A stretch of 38,619 bases of DNA from a virus. The translations under genes were made by a program, and so were the position numbers. Below are positions 15,142 through 23,265 of this stretch, one piece after another; within the stretch, counting starts at the first letter, position 1, and each line of letters begins with the position of its first letter. Location of the stretch: IMG/VR virus record IMGVR_UViG_3300028844_003867, positions 1 to 38,619 of that record; one strand, written 5' to 3'. Under the pieces are notes generated by a model. The model made no database searches. It was not told the DNA's origin and saw only the letters and a list, made by a program, of their open reading frames with translations.

Positions 15142-16082
15142 TAACCTTTATCCCTTATTAGTTTCTTATCAAATAAATTAACATACCCATTCTTCAAGTA
15201 TGTTTCTATGTTATTAGTATCACTACACCACTTACTTGCGTATTGACCTTTATATTTTTTTGAAAACATCGGATGATAATATTCATTACACCCTTCAAAG
15301 AAGTAATGTTGTGCTTGTGTTAGTCTTGTTTTACTAAAATCCGTAACACCTTCTATATTAGAACCACCATGTAATAAATTTGATGCCCATATTAATGCTT
15401 GTCCTTTTTTTAATTTAGCGGTATATGGTTCTGCTTTCTTCTCTTGTACTAATTGTTGTAAGAAATTTTCATATTCTCTGTATAGAACCTCTTGTCCATT
15501 TTCAACATCATCTGGATTAGGTAAATTTAATTCTTCATATTCCATAAGATTCCATTTATGACTACCAGGTACTATTGATAAACTCCCATTTGTCTCATCT
15601 ACATCTTCAAATGCTACCCAAACACCAACCATCCAAAGTGGTGGATTAGTAAAGAAATGGATTACATCACTATGAAGTGGTTGATTACTACCTTTTATAA
15701 AATTTATTGTAGAGAAAGGATATGGTTTTCTATCATATAATATTTCTAATGTATTCATTACTTTTTTATTCACACACAACTCTGCTGCAGCATCACTCTT
15801 CTGCCACAATTCAAATATTCTTTTACTTTCAGTATATTGATAGTGGTCTTGATGAAAAGTAGTATCTTCTTCTGATAATGAAGAATACATATCATCAACC
15901 ACTGGTTGTATCTCATCATCTGTTAAATTTAAATCAATGATTAAGTATCCATTTTCGTGATAGAATTTACACATATCTTTTACCTCTTGTGTAAAATCTG
16001 AGTTTTCTAATAGACTATAAAAGAATGGAGATTCAATCCAAGGTGTAGTAAGTGTATCTTTTTGTTTGAAATAATTTCTCAT
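15141..16082 (-). CDS. PhyH-family Fe(II)/2-oxoglutarate oxygenase
   Basis: This 313-residue protein shows YLIIDLNLTDDEI near the N-terminus, the iron motif LHSD (His137, Asp139), the conserved VAFEDVDETNGSLSIVPGSH, a second iron ligand in LLHGGS (His238), and Arg253 in TRLTQAQHYF as the 2-oxoglutarate anchor. This is the complete phytanoyl-CoA dioxygenase (PhyH) layout. Members hydroxylate small molecules, often acyl or amino-acid groups. The acyl-chain genes directly upstream make an acyl or acyl-sugar substrate attractive, but that is inference. AGGA lies seven bases before the ATG. Confidence 0.82.
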   Translation of the reverse strand: MRNYFKQKDTLTTPWIESPFFYSLLENSDFTQEVKDMCKFYHENGYLIIDLNLTDDEIQPVVDDMYSSLSEEDTTFHQDHYQYTESKRIFELWQKSDAAAELCVNKKVMNTLEILYDRKPYPFSTINFIKGSNQPLHSDVIHFFTNPPLWMVGVWVAFEDVDETNGSLSIVPGSHKWNLMEYEELNLPNPDDVENGQEVLYREYENFLQQLVQEKKAEPYTAKLKKGQALIWASNLLHGGSNIEGVTDFSKTRLTQAQHYFFEGCNEYYHPMFSKKYKGQYASKWCSDTNNIETYLKNGYVNLFDKKLIRDKG

Positions 16083-16083
16083 A

Positions 16084-16611
16084 TTAATATCCTAACTCTT
16101 TAGCATACTCTAATGCCTTTTTATCGTCTCTCTTACCAATAGGTTTAGCAGGAGACCCACCATAAATAGTCCAAGGTTCTGTATCAGATGTTATCAAAGA
16201 GTTCGCTCCAACAATTGTTCCCTCTCTCAAAGTTACTCCAGGTAGAACAGAACATTGTACTCCAAGTGTTGCGAAGTCTTCAAACACGATTGGTTTACAT
16301 ATACTTGTACGATATTTCAGAGGTACAACTGGAGATATTAAACCTTCTTTAAAATCGTCTGTTGAACAAACAATCCTACCACCATCACCTATGTTTGTAA
16401 AATTACCCATTGTTAGTGATGCTAACTTTCCACCTATTATAGTTACACATCTTGCTATGTGAACATAGTCTCCTAATTTTACTTGAGTAGAGATATAACT
16501 AAACCCATCTAAAGCAACATGATTACCAATTGACATTAACTCTGGATAAACTATTTTACATTGTTCATCTATCAGAACATCTTCACCGATATGTTTAAAT
16601 TTACTACTCAT
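16084..16611 (-). CDS. Left-handed beta-helix (hexapeptide) acyltransferase
   Basis: This 175-residue protein is made of hexapeptide repeats ([LIV]GxxxxI type: IGNHVAL, LGDYVHIARCVTIIGG, MGNFTNIGDGG, LGVQCSVLPGVTL, EGTIVGANSLI) and ends YGGSPAKPIGKR, the usual closing block of WbbJ/LacA-like O- or N-acyltransferases. These trimeric enzymes transfer acetyl or longer acyl groups from CoA or ACP to sugars. It overlaps the ketosynthase gene upstream by eight bases, so it may accept that enzyme's product. Confidence 0.85.
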   Translation of the reverse strand: MSSKFKHIGEDVLIDEQCKIVYPELMSIGNHVALDGFSYISTQVKLGDYVHIARCVTIIGGKLASLTMGNFTNIGDGGRIVCSTDDFKEGLISPVVPLKYRTSICKPIVFEDFATLGVQCSVLPGVTLREGTIVGANSLITSDTEPWTIYGGSPAKPIGKRDDKKALEYAKELGY

Positions 16612-17545
16612 GATTAACCACCAACGAACCCCAAGACCAACCAGAACCTATGGCAGTCAATAATAATTTATCACCATCTTGTATTTGATTCTTCTTAAAT
16701 GCATCATCTAATGCTATCGGTATTGATGCTCCAGCAATGTTTCCATACTTCTCCATTACTGCTTTTATTTTATGAGTTGGTAAACCCACTTCTCTTGCTA
16801 TATCTCGTAATACATTTATACTTGCTTGATGTGGTATGAACATTGAAATATCATATGGTTTTAAATCAGTTTGTTTTAATACAGACCTAATTGAATCTGG
16901 TAATACTTTTATTGCTTGTTCTCTAACTTCTCTTGGTGTTGTCTTATACTTTGTATCTAAGCCACAATTGAAGCCACTAAAACCAGTACCACTACCATCA
17001 CTTTTTATTTCAGTAAATATCCACCCTTTTTCTGATTGACCAAGTATTACTGCTCCTGCTCCATCACCAAAGAACACACAATCTCTATGTGAGTAATCGG
17101 TTATGTTTGAATATGTCTCTGTTCCTATGAGTAATATGTTTTTGTACATACCACAACTAATCAAAGGAGCGGTAACTCCAACCGAAAATACAAATCCTGC
17201 ACATACTGCGTTCATATCAAAACAAGGTATCTGTCTTGTTAATCCTAACTTTCTATGAATAGTACACGCAGTTGATGGTGATATTCTTTCTGGACTTGAT
17301 GTTGCTACAACAATCATATCTATATCATCATAACTTATACCAGAACTTTTTACTGCTTTGATAGCAGCGTTGACTCCTATATCAGAAACACTTTCAGATT
17401 CAACTGCTCTTCTTTCTCTAATACCCAAACTATTATAAATCCACTCGTCTGTCGTGTCTGCAGTTTTTGTTATATCGGCATTTGTTATTATTTTTTCAGG
17501 TAGATATGAACCAACACCTTTAATCTTTACATTTTTAAAATACAT
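16604..17545 (-). CDS. fabH: 3-oxoacyl-ACP synthase III family (KAS III)
   Basis: This 313-residue thiolase-fold enzyme has the full KAS III triad: Cys115 in MNAVCAGFVF, His239 in FIPHQASIN, and Asn269 in YGNIAGASIP. It also has the N-terminal YLPEKIITN and WIYNSLGIRERR blocks typical of FabH. KAS III condenses a short acyl-CoA with malonyl-ACP. FabH-like proteins also occur in surface-glycan clusters, where they build unusual acyl groups. Its start overlaps the SDR stop (TAATG) and its end overlaps the acyltransferase. The chain starter and the carrier protein are unknown; no acyl carrier protein is encoded here, so host ACP would be used. Confidence 0.88.
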   Translation of the reverse strand: MYFKNVKIKGVGSYLPEKIITNADITKTADTTDEWIYNSLGIRERRAVESESVSDIGVNAAIKAVKSSGISYDDIDMIVVATSSPERISPSTACTIHRKLGLTRQIPCFDMNAVCAGFVFSVGVTAPLISCGMYKNILLIGTETYSNITDYSHRDCVFFGDGAGAVILGQSEKGWIFTEIKSDGSGTGFSGFNCGLDTKYKTTPREVREQAIKVLPDSIRSVLKQTDLKPYDISMFIPHQASINVLRDIAREVGLPTHKIKAVMEKYGNIAGASIPIALDDAFKKNQIQDGDKLLLTAIGSGWSWGSLVVNHE

Positions 17546-18195
17546 TACATACCACCATCAATTTTTAGATTAGTCCCAGAAACATATTCGGTGTCAACGA
17601 TAAAGTTAATTGTTCTTACCAACTCTTCCATCTTACCACATCGTTGTAGTCCAATCTTGTTTATTGCTCGTTGTTGTAAATCTTCTGGGACATCGTAAAA
17701 CATACCACCTTCCCAATAACCAAGTTGAATACTATTACAAGTAACACCTTTTCTAACATTCTCTTTGTTTGCATTTGATACAAATCTATCTAAGAAACTT
17801 TTTGAAGAACAATATATAGAATTTTTCGGTACATTTAGTTTACTAAATATAGAAGATATTAATATTACTCTACCCCAACCAGTTTCTCTCATATATGGTA
17901 GACATGATGCCATGATGTTTATATTACCCATTATGTTTACATCAATCATCTTCCTAATTTCATTTATATCATCGTGGTCAATCTTATGTAAAAAAGTATC
18001 ATACTTCTTTCCACTTAGATTAATTACGATATCAATATCTAATTCAGAACCAAAGAAATATTTTACCTCTTCAAAATTAGTGACATCAATATCTGAACTT
18101 CCTAATGGTATTACATCATACTTATCTGTAAGTCCTTTGTACACCCCACTACCAAGACCACCAGTTGCTCCAAATAAAACTAATCTTTTCTTCAT
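17545..18195 (-). CDS. Short-chain dehydrogenase/reductase, FabG-like
   Basis: I choose the start at 18193-18195 (MKKRLVLFGAT) because it overlaps the preceding stop as ATGA; an upstream ATG at 18210 is possible, and neither has a strong ribosome binding site. The 216-residue protein is a classical SDR: GATGGLG (residues 9-15), Asn87 in DVNIMGN, SSIFSK, and YCSSK with Tyr128/Lys132. The closing YVSGTNLKIDGGM is FabG-like. It could reduce the 3-oxoacyl product of the adjacent ketosynthase, or a sugar ketone. Confidence 0.83.
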   Translation of the reverse strand: MKKRLVLFGATGGLGSGVYKGLTDKYDVIPLGSSDIDVTNFEEVKYFFGSELDIDIVINLSGKKYDTFLHKIDHDDINEIRKMIDVNIMGNINIMASCLPYMRETGWGRVILISSIFSKLNVPKNSIYCSSKSFLDRFVSNANKENVRKGVTCNSIQLGYWEGGMFYDVPEDLQQRAINKIGLQRCGKMEELVRTINFIVDTEYVSGTNLKIDGGM

Positions 18196-18893
18196 CTTAT
18201 TTTTAACCATATTAAATTTTCATTATTAGTTTCAAACTTTTTAACAACACCCTTTGAATCTTTGTAACCATACTTCAATTTATTCTGAAAGTCTTTCGCT
18301 ATCTCAACATTTTTCAAGTAACTTTCATCATCAATACCAGGATGGTTATCATCATGTGGTAGTATAAAAAAAGTTCCAACTTCTTTATCTGGTCTAAACC
18401 ATTCCTGTCCATATGCTCTAACTCTCTGTCGTGTATCATCGTCTTCAAGTCCCCATCCTACATACAAAGGATTTAATCCACCTATTTTTTCCCATAACTT
18501 TCTCGTCATCATAAAGACAAACCCAGAATGGTCATCTACATCATTACGAAATCCTCTATAACCAAGTGGAATGTCATCCAACTCTTTTACTTTACCATCG
18601 GTATTTAAAAATACTGCTCTACGGCAAGGATACATACATTGGTCGTCACCTAAATCATATGTAACACTTTCATCTGGAACACAATCAACATCATGAAATA
18701 TCAAAACATCTCCTTTAGCATATTCTCTTACTGCTAAATTGTACAAGTCATTTTTTCTAAACTTCTTGTCATCATCTTGTTCAGAAATTATTATCTCATA
18801 GTCTTTATCTTGAAACTTTTTCTGTAATACTGGAAGTAGTTGTGATAGATGTTTTTCTCTATCTCGGTATGTTATTATTATTGAGTATTTCAT
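18192..18893 (-). CDS. GT7-like (beta-1,4-galactosyltransferase-type) glycosyltransferase
   Basis: This 233-residue protein has a GT-A start (SIIITYRDREKHL), the metal-binding IFHDVDCVP (residues 66-73) and the C-terminal signature YVGWGLEDDDTRQR (acidic GWGxEDDD, residues 146-153). The HDVD plus GWGxEDDD combination is characteristic of the GT7/galactosyltransferase C-domain family. These enzymes usually use UDP-Gal or UDP-GalNAc; the phage donor is unknown. It is coupled by ATGA to both the SDR and the next glycosyltransferase-like gene. Confidence 0.83.
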   Translation of the reverse strand: MKYSIIITYRDREKHLSQLLPVLQKKFQDKDYEIIISEQDDDKKFRKNDLYNLAVREYAKGDVLIFHDVDCVPDESVTYDLGDDQCMYPCRRAVFLNTDGKVKELDDIPLGYRGFRNDVDDHSGFVFMMTRKLWEKIGGLNPLYVGWGLEDDDTRQRVRAYGQEWFRPDKEVGTFFILPHDDNHPGIDDESYLKNVEIAKDFQNKLKYGYKDSKGVVKKFETNNENLIWLKIR

Positions 18894-19774
18894 AATGGGT
18901 ACTTTTTCTCAACAATTTCATTCCACTCGGGTATTCTTTCATATTGATGAACCATACAAAAGACATCATCTTTTGAATTTCTAACTAATCCATCCATTCC
19001 CATGTAAGGTGGTTTATCAATCAGAACACTTTTTAGTTTATCATAACTCTCTACTAATGTACCAACTTGACATGCCCAATAATCGTCTGGTGTAACAACT
19101 TGTGTTACATCTTTGTATGATGTGTTAATTAAAATATTAAACATTGATTGGTCTGCTACCCAATTACCAACAGACATTGTGTATATCATAAAACACAACT
19201 CTCTAAATTCTTTCATAGTTCCTGCTATAGTACCGACATTACAAACAAGTAAATCTTTTCCGAAATATTCCCATGTAATACCACCAAGTCCATCTATAAA
19301 GTTTTTCATATTCCAACTCTCATCTTTATACATAACACTTTCTGATGGTGCTATAATTGGTTTTTCTTGATATTCATCTAACCAATCAGATGGATTTCCT
19401 TGGAACATTACATCCCTTACATCAGTAGTTATCACCCTATTATATTTTCTACCATCTCTTTCAAACTGGTTTAGTAGTTGCCAGATATGAAAAAATCTTA
19501 AATTATGAATCAACCTATATGCGTTCTCTCGTGTTACTACACCCGTATGTGTAACCAACTCATTCGGGGGTGATAGAGGCTGTCCTTTACCATCCCAACT
19601 TATCTCAAACACTTCAAACCCATTCTCTTTTATTTCGTCAATCAAGTTTTGTGGACAATCATAACATAACATTATCCTATCACCATCAAATCCAGTTGAG
19701 TTTAATGAATACACCCAATTCTTTATTTGGTTAAATTGATACCCACCTATTGCTCCAATTACAACATCATTCAT
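18890..19774 (-). CDS. Putative GT-A glycosyltransferase (DxD protein)
   Basis: The start at 19772-19774 (MNDVVIGAIGG) has AGGAG seven bases upstream and lies inside the FkbM gene end; a longer frame to 19801 lacks such a site. The 294-residue product has DVVIGAIGGYQFNQIKNWV, then RVITTDVRDVMFQGNPSDWL, where DVRD sits at the end of a strand like the DxD of nucleotide-diphospho-sugar transferases. Later VADQSMFNIL and VHQYERIPEW resemble acceptor-site blocks of such enzymes. I cannot name a CAZy family with confidence. Confidence 0.65.
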   Translation of the reverse strand: MNDVVIGAIGGYQFNQIKNWVYSLNSTGFDGDRIMLCYDCPQNLIDEIKENGFEVFEISWDGKGQPLSPPNELVTHTGVVTRENAYRLIHNLRFFHIWQLLNQFERDGRKYNRVITTDVRDVMFQGNPSDWLDEYQEKPIIAPSESVMYKDESWNMKNFIDGLGGITWEYFGKDLLVCNVGTIAGTMKEFRELCFMIYTMSVGNWVADQSMFNILINTSYKDVTQVVTPDDYWACQVGTLVESYDKLKSVLIDKPPYMGMDGLVRNSKDDVFCMVHQYERIPEWNEIVEKKYPL

Positions 19775-20420
19775 ATACAAACTCCTTATTAACAAATACA
19801 TAGTCTCGTTGTATTATACCATCTTTTGTTTGAAAATCGTTTGAATAACTTCTTCCTATTTCCATATTATAAACAAATCCTATACTTTCCATATACTCTT
19901 TTACCTCATCAACCAATGGTGCTTTTTCATTATACTCTACATGAGAAACCTCAAGTATTACTACTGCCGTATTCTTTAGTAAACGAGAACCACCATTCAT
20001 AATGTCTATTTCAGAACCTTGAGTATCTAACTTTACCAAATCAAATATCGTAGTATAACCATCATACAACTCATCTAATGTAGTAGTTTCTCTATCCTCT
20101 ACTATCAAATTATCATCTGAATATGCTGATGTTAGTTCTCTGTAAACAGAATTTCCAGTATTGGTCTCTGCTAACTTAGTTTTGTAAAATGGTATTGTCT
20201 TTTTTTCATCACTCAGAACTGCTATTAAATAATTACCACCAGTATCTTTAAGGTATGGTTCACATTCTTGAGTTGCTTCTATCATCATTACTTGTGAGTC
20301 TGGCCATGTCTGTTTACATTCTCTGTAAAAATCCCCCACTTGTGCTCCTATATCAAGGATAGTTCTTGGTTCAAATTTAAGTTCATGTTTTAGTTTTAGT
20401 AAGTTTAATCCAGTAGCCAT
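19767..20420 (-). CDS. FkbM-family SAM methyltransferase
   Basis: This 217-residue protein has a class I methyltransferase core: TILDIGAQVGDFY (motif I), MMIEATQECEPYL (motif II with acidic residue), NYLIAVLSDEKKTIPFY, TTTLDELY, and LVKLDTQGSEIDIMNGG, the sequence that defines the FkbM group. FkbM proteins O-methylate sugars and polyketides. Methyl capping would protect or terminate the glycan. It starts with a TAATG overlap after the GT2 gene. Confidence 0.87.
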   Translation of the reverse strand: MATGLNLLKLKHELKFEPRTILDIGAQVGDFYRECKQTWPDSQVMMIEATQECEPYLKDTGGNYLIAVLSDEKKTIPFYKTKLAETNTGNSVYRELTSAYSDDNLIVEDRETTTLDELYDGYTTIFDLVKLDTQGSEIDIMNGGSRLLKNTAVVILEVSHVEYNEKAPLVDEVKEYMESIGFVYNMEIGRSYSNDFQTKDGIIQRDYVFVNKEFVYE

Positions 20421-21073
20421 TACTTCCTCACATTCATCTCTTTACTAAAATTTTCATTATAGTACATATTCTGACTCTCTTGTTTTTCTATTGTCTTTGG
20501 ATGGTATAAACTTAATTGTTCATATGGTGGTAAATGAGAATAAGTTTCACAACCACTTATATACTCATGTAATGGTCGTACCCATCTTATAGATTCTTTT
20601 CTACGAAATATTCTCGCTTGATAATCTGGAAAGTTTACCCAATTTTTTTCTGAAACATTCCATCCCCATTTATGAATATGTTCTGGTTTCATACCCTCAA
20701 TAGTATTCACCCTTGGAACCCAAACCAAATCAACATCGTTTATTTCCAGTATCTGTTTTAGTTGTGCTAATAAAGTCTCATGTGGATATTCATCAGCATC
20801 TATATGAAAGATATAATCACCAGTTGACTTTTCTATTACATAATTTTTTTGGTCTGAGAAGTTACCATCAAGTTTTCTTGTATACCAATAAATACCCTTG
20901 GCATCTAAGTATTGTTGTGACCACGATGATATAACTTCTTCTACTTTTTTATCATCACCATCTTGTACAATTACTATCTCGTCATCTGGGTCTGTCTTAT
21001 GTACTAATATTTCTAATAGTTTATTTAGTTCTTCAGATTCATTGTGAACCGTAATTCCGTAACTTATTTTCAT
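20420..21073 (-). CDS. GT2-family glycosyltransferase (WaaE/KdtX-like)
   Basis: This 217-residue protein has ISYGITVHNESEELNKLLE, DEIVIVQDGDD, LDGNFSDQKNYVI and FHIDADEYP (metal-binding DADE about residue 94). The 'FSDQKN...HIDADE' arrangement is typical of the LPS-core GT2 subgroup that includes WaaE. The C-terminus is short, ending with PKTIEKQESQN. It opens the carbohydrate island in transcription order. Confidence 0.82.
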   Translation of the reverse strand: MKISYGITVHNESEELNKLLEILVHKTDPDDEIVIVQDGDDKKVEEVISSWSQQYLDAKGIYWYTRKLDGNFSDQKNYVIEKSTGDYIFHIDADEYPHETLLAQLKQILEINDVDLVWVPRVNTIEGMKPEHIHKWGWNVSEKNWVNFPDYQARIFRRKESIRWVRPLHEYISGCETYSHLPPYEQLSLYHPKTIEKQESQNMYYNENFSKEMNVRK

Positions 21074-21074
21074 T

Positions 21075-21479
21075 TTATATTAAACTATCAAAATCAATTG
21101 GTCTAATTCTAACAAGGCTCATTTCTGTCATAATGAACTTTCTGTAATATTGTATAAGATTCAATCTTTGAATCAGTTGATATGATTGTTTCCCTTTTTC
21201 TGGAACATCAAGTACTCCAAACTCTTCACCTCTTTGTTCTTTGACTATTGTTCCAAACCTTTCCACTACTCTTTTAAATTCAGTTTTTCTCATATCATTT
21301 AACTTAAGTGCCCAAACATAACCACCAGGTGGATACACATCAAGAACAATACAATCGTATTGTTGAGAACTCCCATCTCTTTTTTTGTAATTGAACTCAA
21401 TAAAATATCCCTCTTCCAATCTTCTTGGATTGATAGTTATTTTTTTTGTTGAGTCAAAGTTTGATGGTTGAATTAACAT
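21075..21479 (-). CDS. Hypothetical phage protein, SH3-like beta-rich
   Basis: This 134-residue protein consists of alternating short strands (GYFIEFNYKKRDG, YDCIVLDVYP, YVWALKLNDM) followed by a helical stretch and a final strand (MTEMSLVRIRPIDF). The pattern 'FxYxKxxG...VLxVxPPGGYxxALxL' reminds me of beta-barrel orphans in marine T4-like phages, but I cannot name a family. It lies between glycosyltransferase blocks. Whether it is structural or regulatory is unknown. Confidence 0.6.
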   Translation of the reverse strand: MLIQPSNFDSTKKITINPRRLEEGYFIEFNYKKRDGSSQQYDCIVLDVYPPGGYVWALKLNDMRKTEFKRVVERFGTIVKEQRGEEFGVLDVPEKGKQSYQLIQRLNLIQYYRKFIMTEMSLVRIRPIDFDSLI

Positions 21480-21481
21480 TT

Positions 21482-21961
21482 TTATTTCTCAGTAACGATA
21501 CCCATTGCTTTACAAGCATCGGTAAATTTAGTATTTGGAAATGATTCTTTCTTTTCAATAGCAAGTCTTTCACTATATGGTGTACCATCTGGTTTCATAT
21601 ACTTACTTTGTTCTTCCTTCTCTATTTCAACAAGAGGTGCAAAAGTCCATGTCCAATTAAGTGTATCTCCTTCTGGAAAAATCATACCTTTCTTTGTAGT
21701 AAGAACACAAGGTAACCAACATAACTTAGTCTCTTTATCTTCTTTCATTAAGTTTCTTACTAACTGAGCAGTATTCATTAACTGACTTTGAAACTCAAGA
21801 TTTGTTTTCTTGTAAGTTTCACTTGTCATAAAACCACAACTAAAACACATTAGTGTATCTACACCATTTAACTTTTCCATAAAACATTGGTCTGAACCAC
21901 AATTAAAACATGGTGTTTTTGTTGGTTGTGGATTGTCTTGACTTGCGTTTGAAAATTCCAT
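21482..21961 (-). CDS. Zinc-ribbon hypothetical protein
   Basis: This 159-residue protein has an N-terminal zinc ribbon formed by CFNC (about residues 18-21) and CFSC (about 39-42), with a Cys also at CFM. The rest has a helical region (SQLMNTAQLVRNLMKED) and a Trp/Phe-rich strand part (LNWTWTFAPLVEIE). AAGGAG lies six bases before the ATG, and the start overlaps the GT4 stop (TAATG). A zinc ribbon suggests nucleic-acid or protein contact. Its specific role is unknown. Confidence 0.6.
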   Translation of the reverse strand: MEFSNASQDNPQPTKTPCFNCGSDQCFMEKLNGVDTLMCFSCGFMTSETYKKTNLEFQSQLMNTAQLVRNLMKEDKETKLCWLPCVLTTKKGMIFPEGDTLNWTWTFAPLVEIEKEEQSKYMKPDGTPYSERLAIEKKESFPNTKFTDACKAMGIVTEK

Positions 21962-23262
21962 TATGAACTCCTTAGTGTTGGTAACTCCATTGTTGGTAGG
22001 TCTGGAAGTTTTATATCTATTTGTTTAGCGGTTTTTGGAAATTCTTTTTTTACCAACTCTTTGAATTTCTCTTTCATTTTATCTAAACTAAAATTTTGAT
22101 TTATATGTTTTGCTTGTTTATGCCCACGAGATTTATATGCTTTCTGATTGTTATAAAAGTTCTTTAACATAGTAGATGCTACTGCGTAATCTACAGTAAA
22201 CCAAGCAGAACCTTTATCTATTACCCCTTCCCATACTGCAGTATCATGTACTGGAGTCAAATTACCAGAAAACAATATGGTGAACTTTGGGTCTAAGAAA
22301 TCTACATGACCACTCCATTTAGGTGCCATGACAAGTTTACCACTACAAGATGCTTCTGCTAATGGTCTACCATAACCTTCACCCTTAGTAAAACTTATAT
22401 GTGACTTTACTTTTGAATGGTTGTATAAGTGATTCATTTGTTTTTCTGTCATGTCCCCATGAATAAAATAGACATCTGGTAGATTTCCTTGTCCTACCGT
22501 AGACTTAACTTGTTGTATCTTACTTCGTATATCTCTTCTGTCTATATGAGAAAAATCTGCTCCACTTGTTTTAATTACAAGTGATGGTGGTTTTTTCAAC
22601 CCCTTGAAAGTTTCACAGAAAACTTTAATTAGACCACTAACATCTTTTCTATCTTGACCCATCTCTCCTTTTAACCAATGACCAATAAATAGAAAACAAT
22701 CACCATCTACTTCTGACATTATCTTTTCTACTTCATCATCTTTTTCAGTTGTCTTATGAAATATATCAGTATTAACTCCTTCAAATAAAACATGAATTGG
22801 TTTTTCACATTTAAGTGTTCCAATTGTATTTCCAGTATTTTCATCTTTCTGTTCAAATACCGTTTTTTCAAATACATCTTTTGCATGCTCTGATGGTACT
22901 ATAATCATATCCATTTTATTACAACCTTGTAACCAGTCTGCTGAACATTGTGTAGTCTCAATACCTGCCGTAATTCCTATATTGAACTTACCCCAGTTCT
23001 GAAATTCATTTGGAACTCCAATATGTATCATAACATCTGGTTGTATATTCAACCCTTGTTCGTGATATAATCTTTTTTCTATTTCCATATGGTCGTCTCT
23101 TGACAAATCAAGTCCAGTCATTGGTGTATTACCCCACTTCACTCCTTTGATTTTTATATCAAACATATCCATTTCAATCAAACTTGTAATTAGGTCTCTT
23201 GAGTGGTCACCATATCCAGAACGAGTCTCAACTGGTGCCATAATAAACATAAATGGTTTCAT
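21961..23262 (-). CDS. GT4-like GT-B glycosyltransferase
   Basis: This 433-residue protein begins MAPVETRSGYGDHSRDLI, the N-terminal GG/SGYG acceptor-domain loop of GT-B enzymes, and continues with HIGVPNEFQ, MIIVPSEHAKDVF and HVLFEGVNTDIF. The C-terminal donor domain has FLFIGHW, SGADFSHID and the GT4 signature FTKGEGYGRPLAEASCSGKLVM, with Glu pairs near residues 313 and 321. GT4 enzymes are retaining and cytoplasmic. Together with the next gene it forms a tandem pair separated by only three bases. Confidence 0.83.
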   Translation of the reverse strand: MKPFMFIMAPVETRSGYGDHSRDLITSLIEMDMFDIKIKGVKWGNTPMTGLDLSRDDHMEIEKRLYHEQGLNIQPDVMIHIGVPNEFQNWGKFNIGITAGIETTQCSADWLQGCNKMDMIIVPSEHAKDVFEKTVFEQKDENTGNTIGTLKCEKPIHVLFEGVNTDIFHKTTEKDDEVEKIMSEVDGDCFLFIGHWLKGEMGQDRKDVSGLIKVFCETFKGLKKPPSLVIKTSGADFSHIDRRDIRSKIQQVKSTVGQGNLPDVYFIHGDMTEKQMNHLYNHSKVKSHISFTKGEGYGRPLAEASCSGKLVMAPKWSGHVDFLDPKFTILFSGNLTPVHDTAVWEGVIDKGSAWFTVDYAVASTMLKNFYNNQKAYKSRGHKQAKHINQNFSLDKMKEKFKELVKKEFPKTAKQIDIKLPDLPTMELPTLRSS

Positions 23263-23265
23263 AAA

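Noticed and set aside
17765-18229. Plus-strand frame of 154 codons opposite the SDR gene
   Set aside because: It is antisense to an SDR with intact catalytic motifs and has hydrophobic low-complexity content; a shadow frame.
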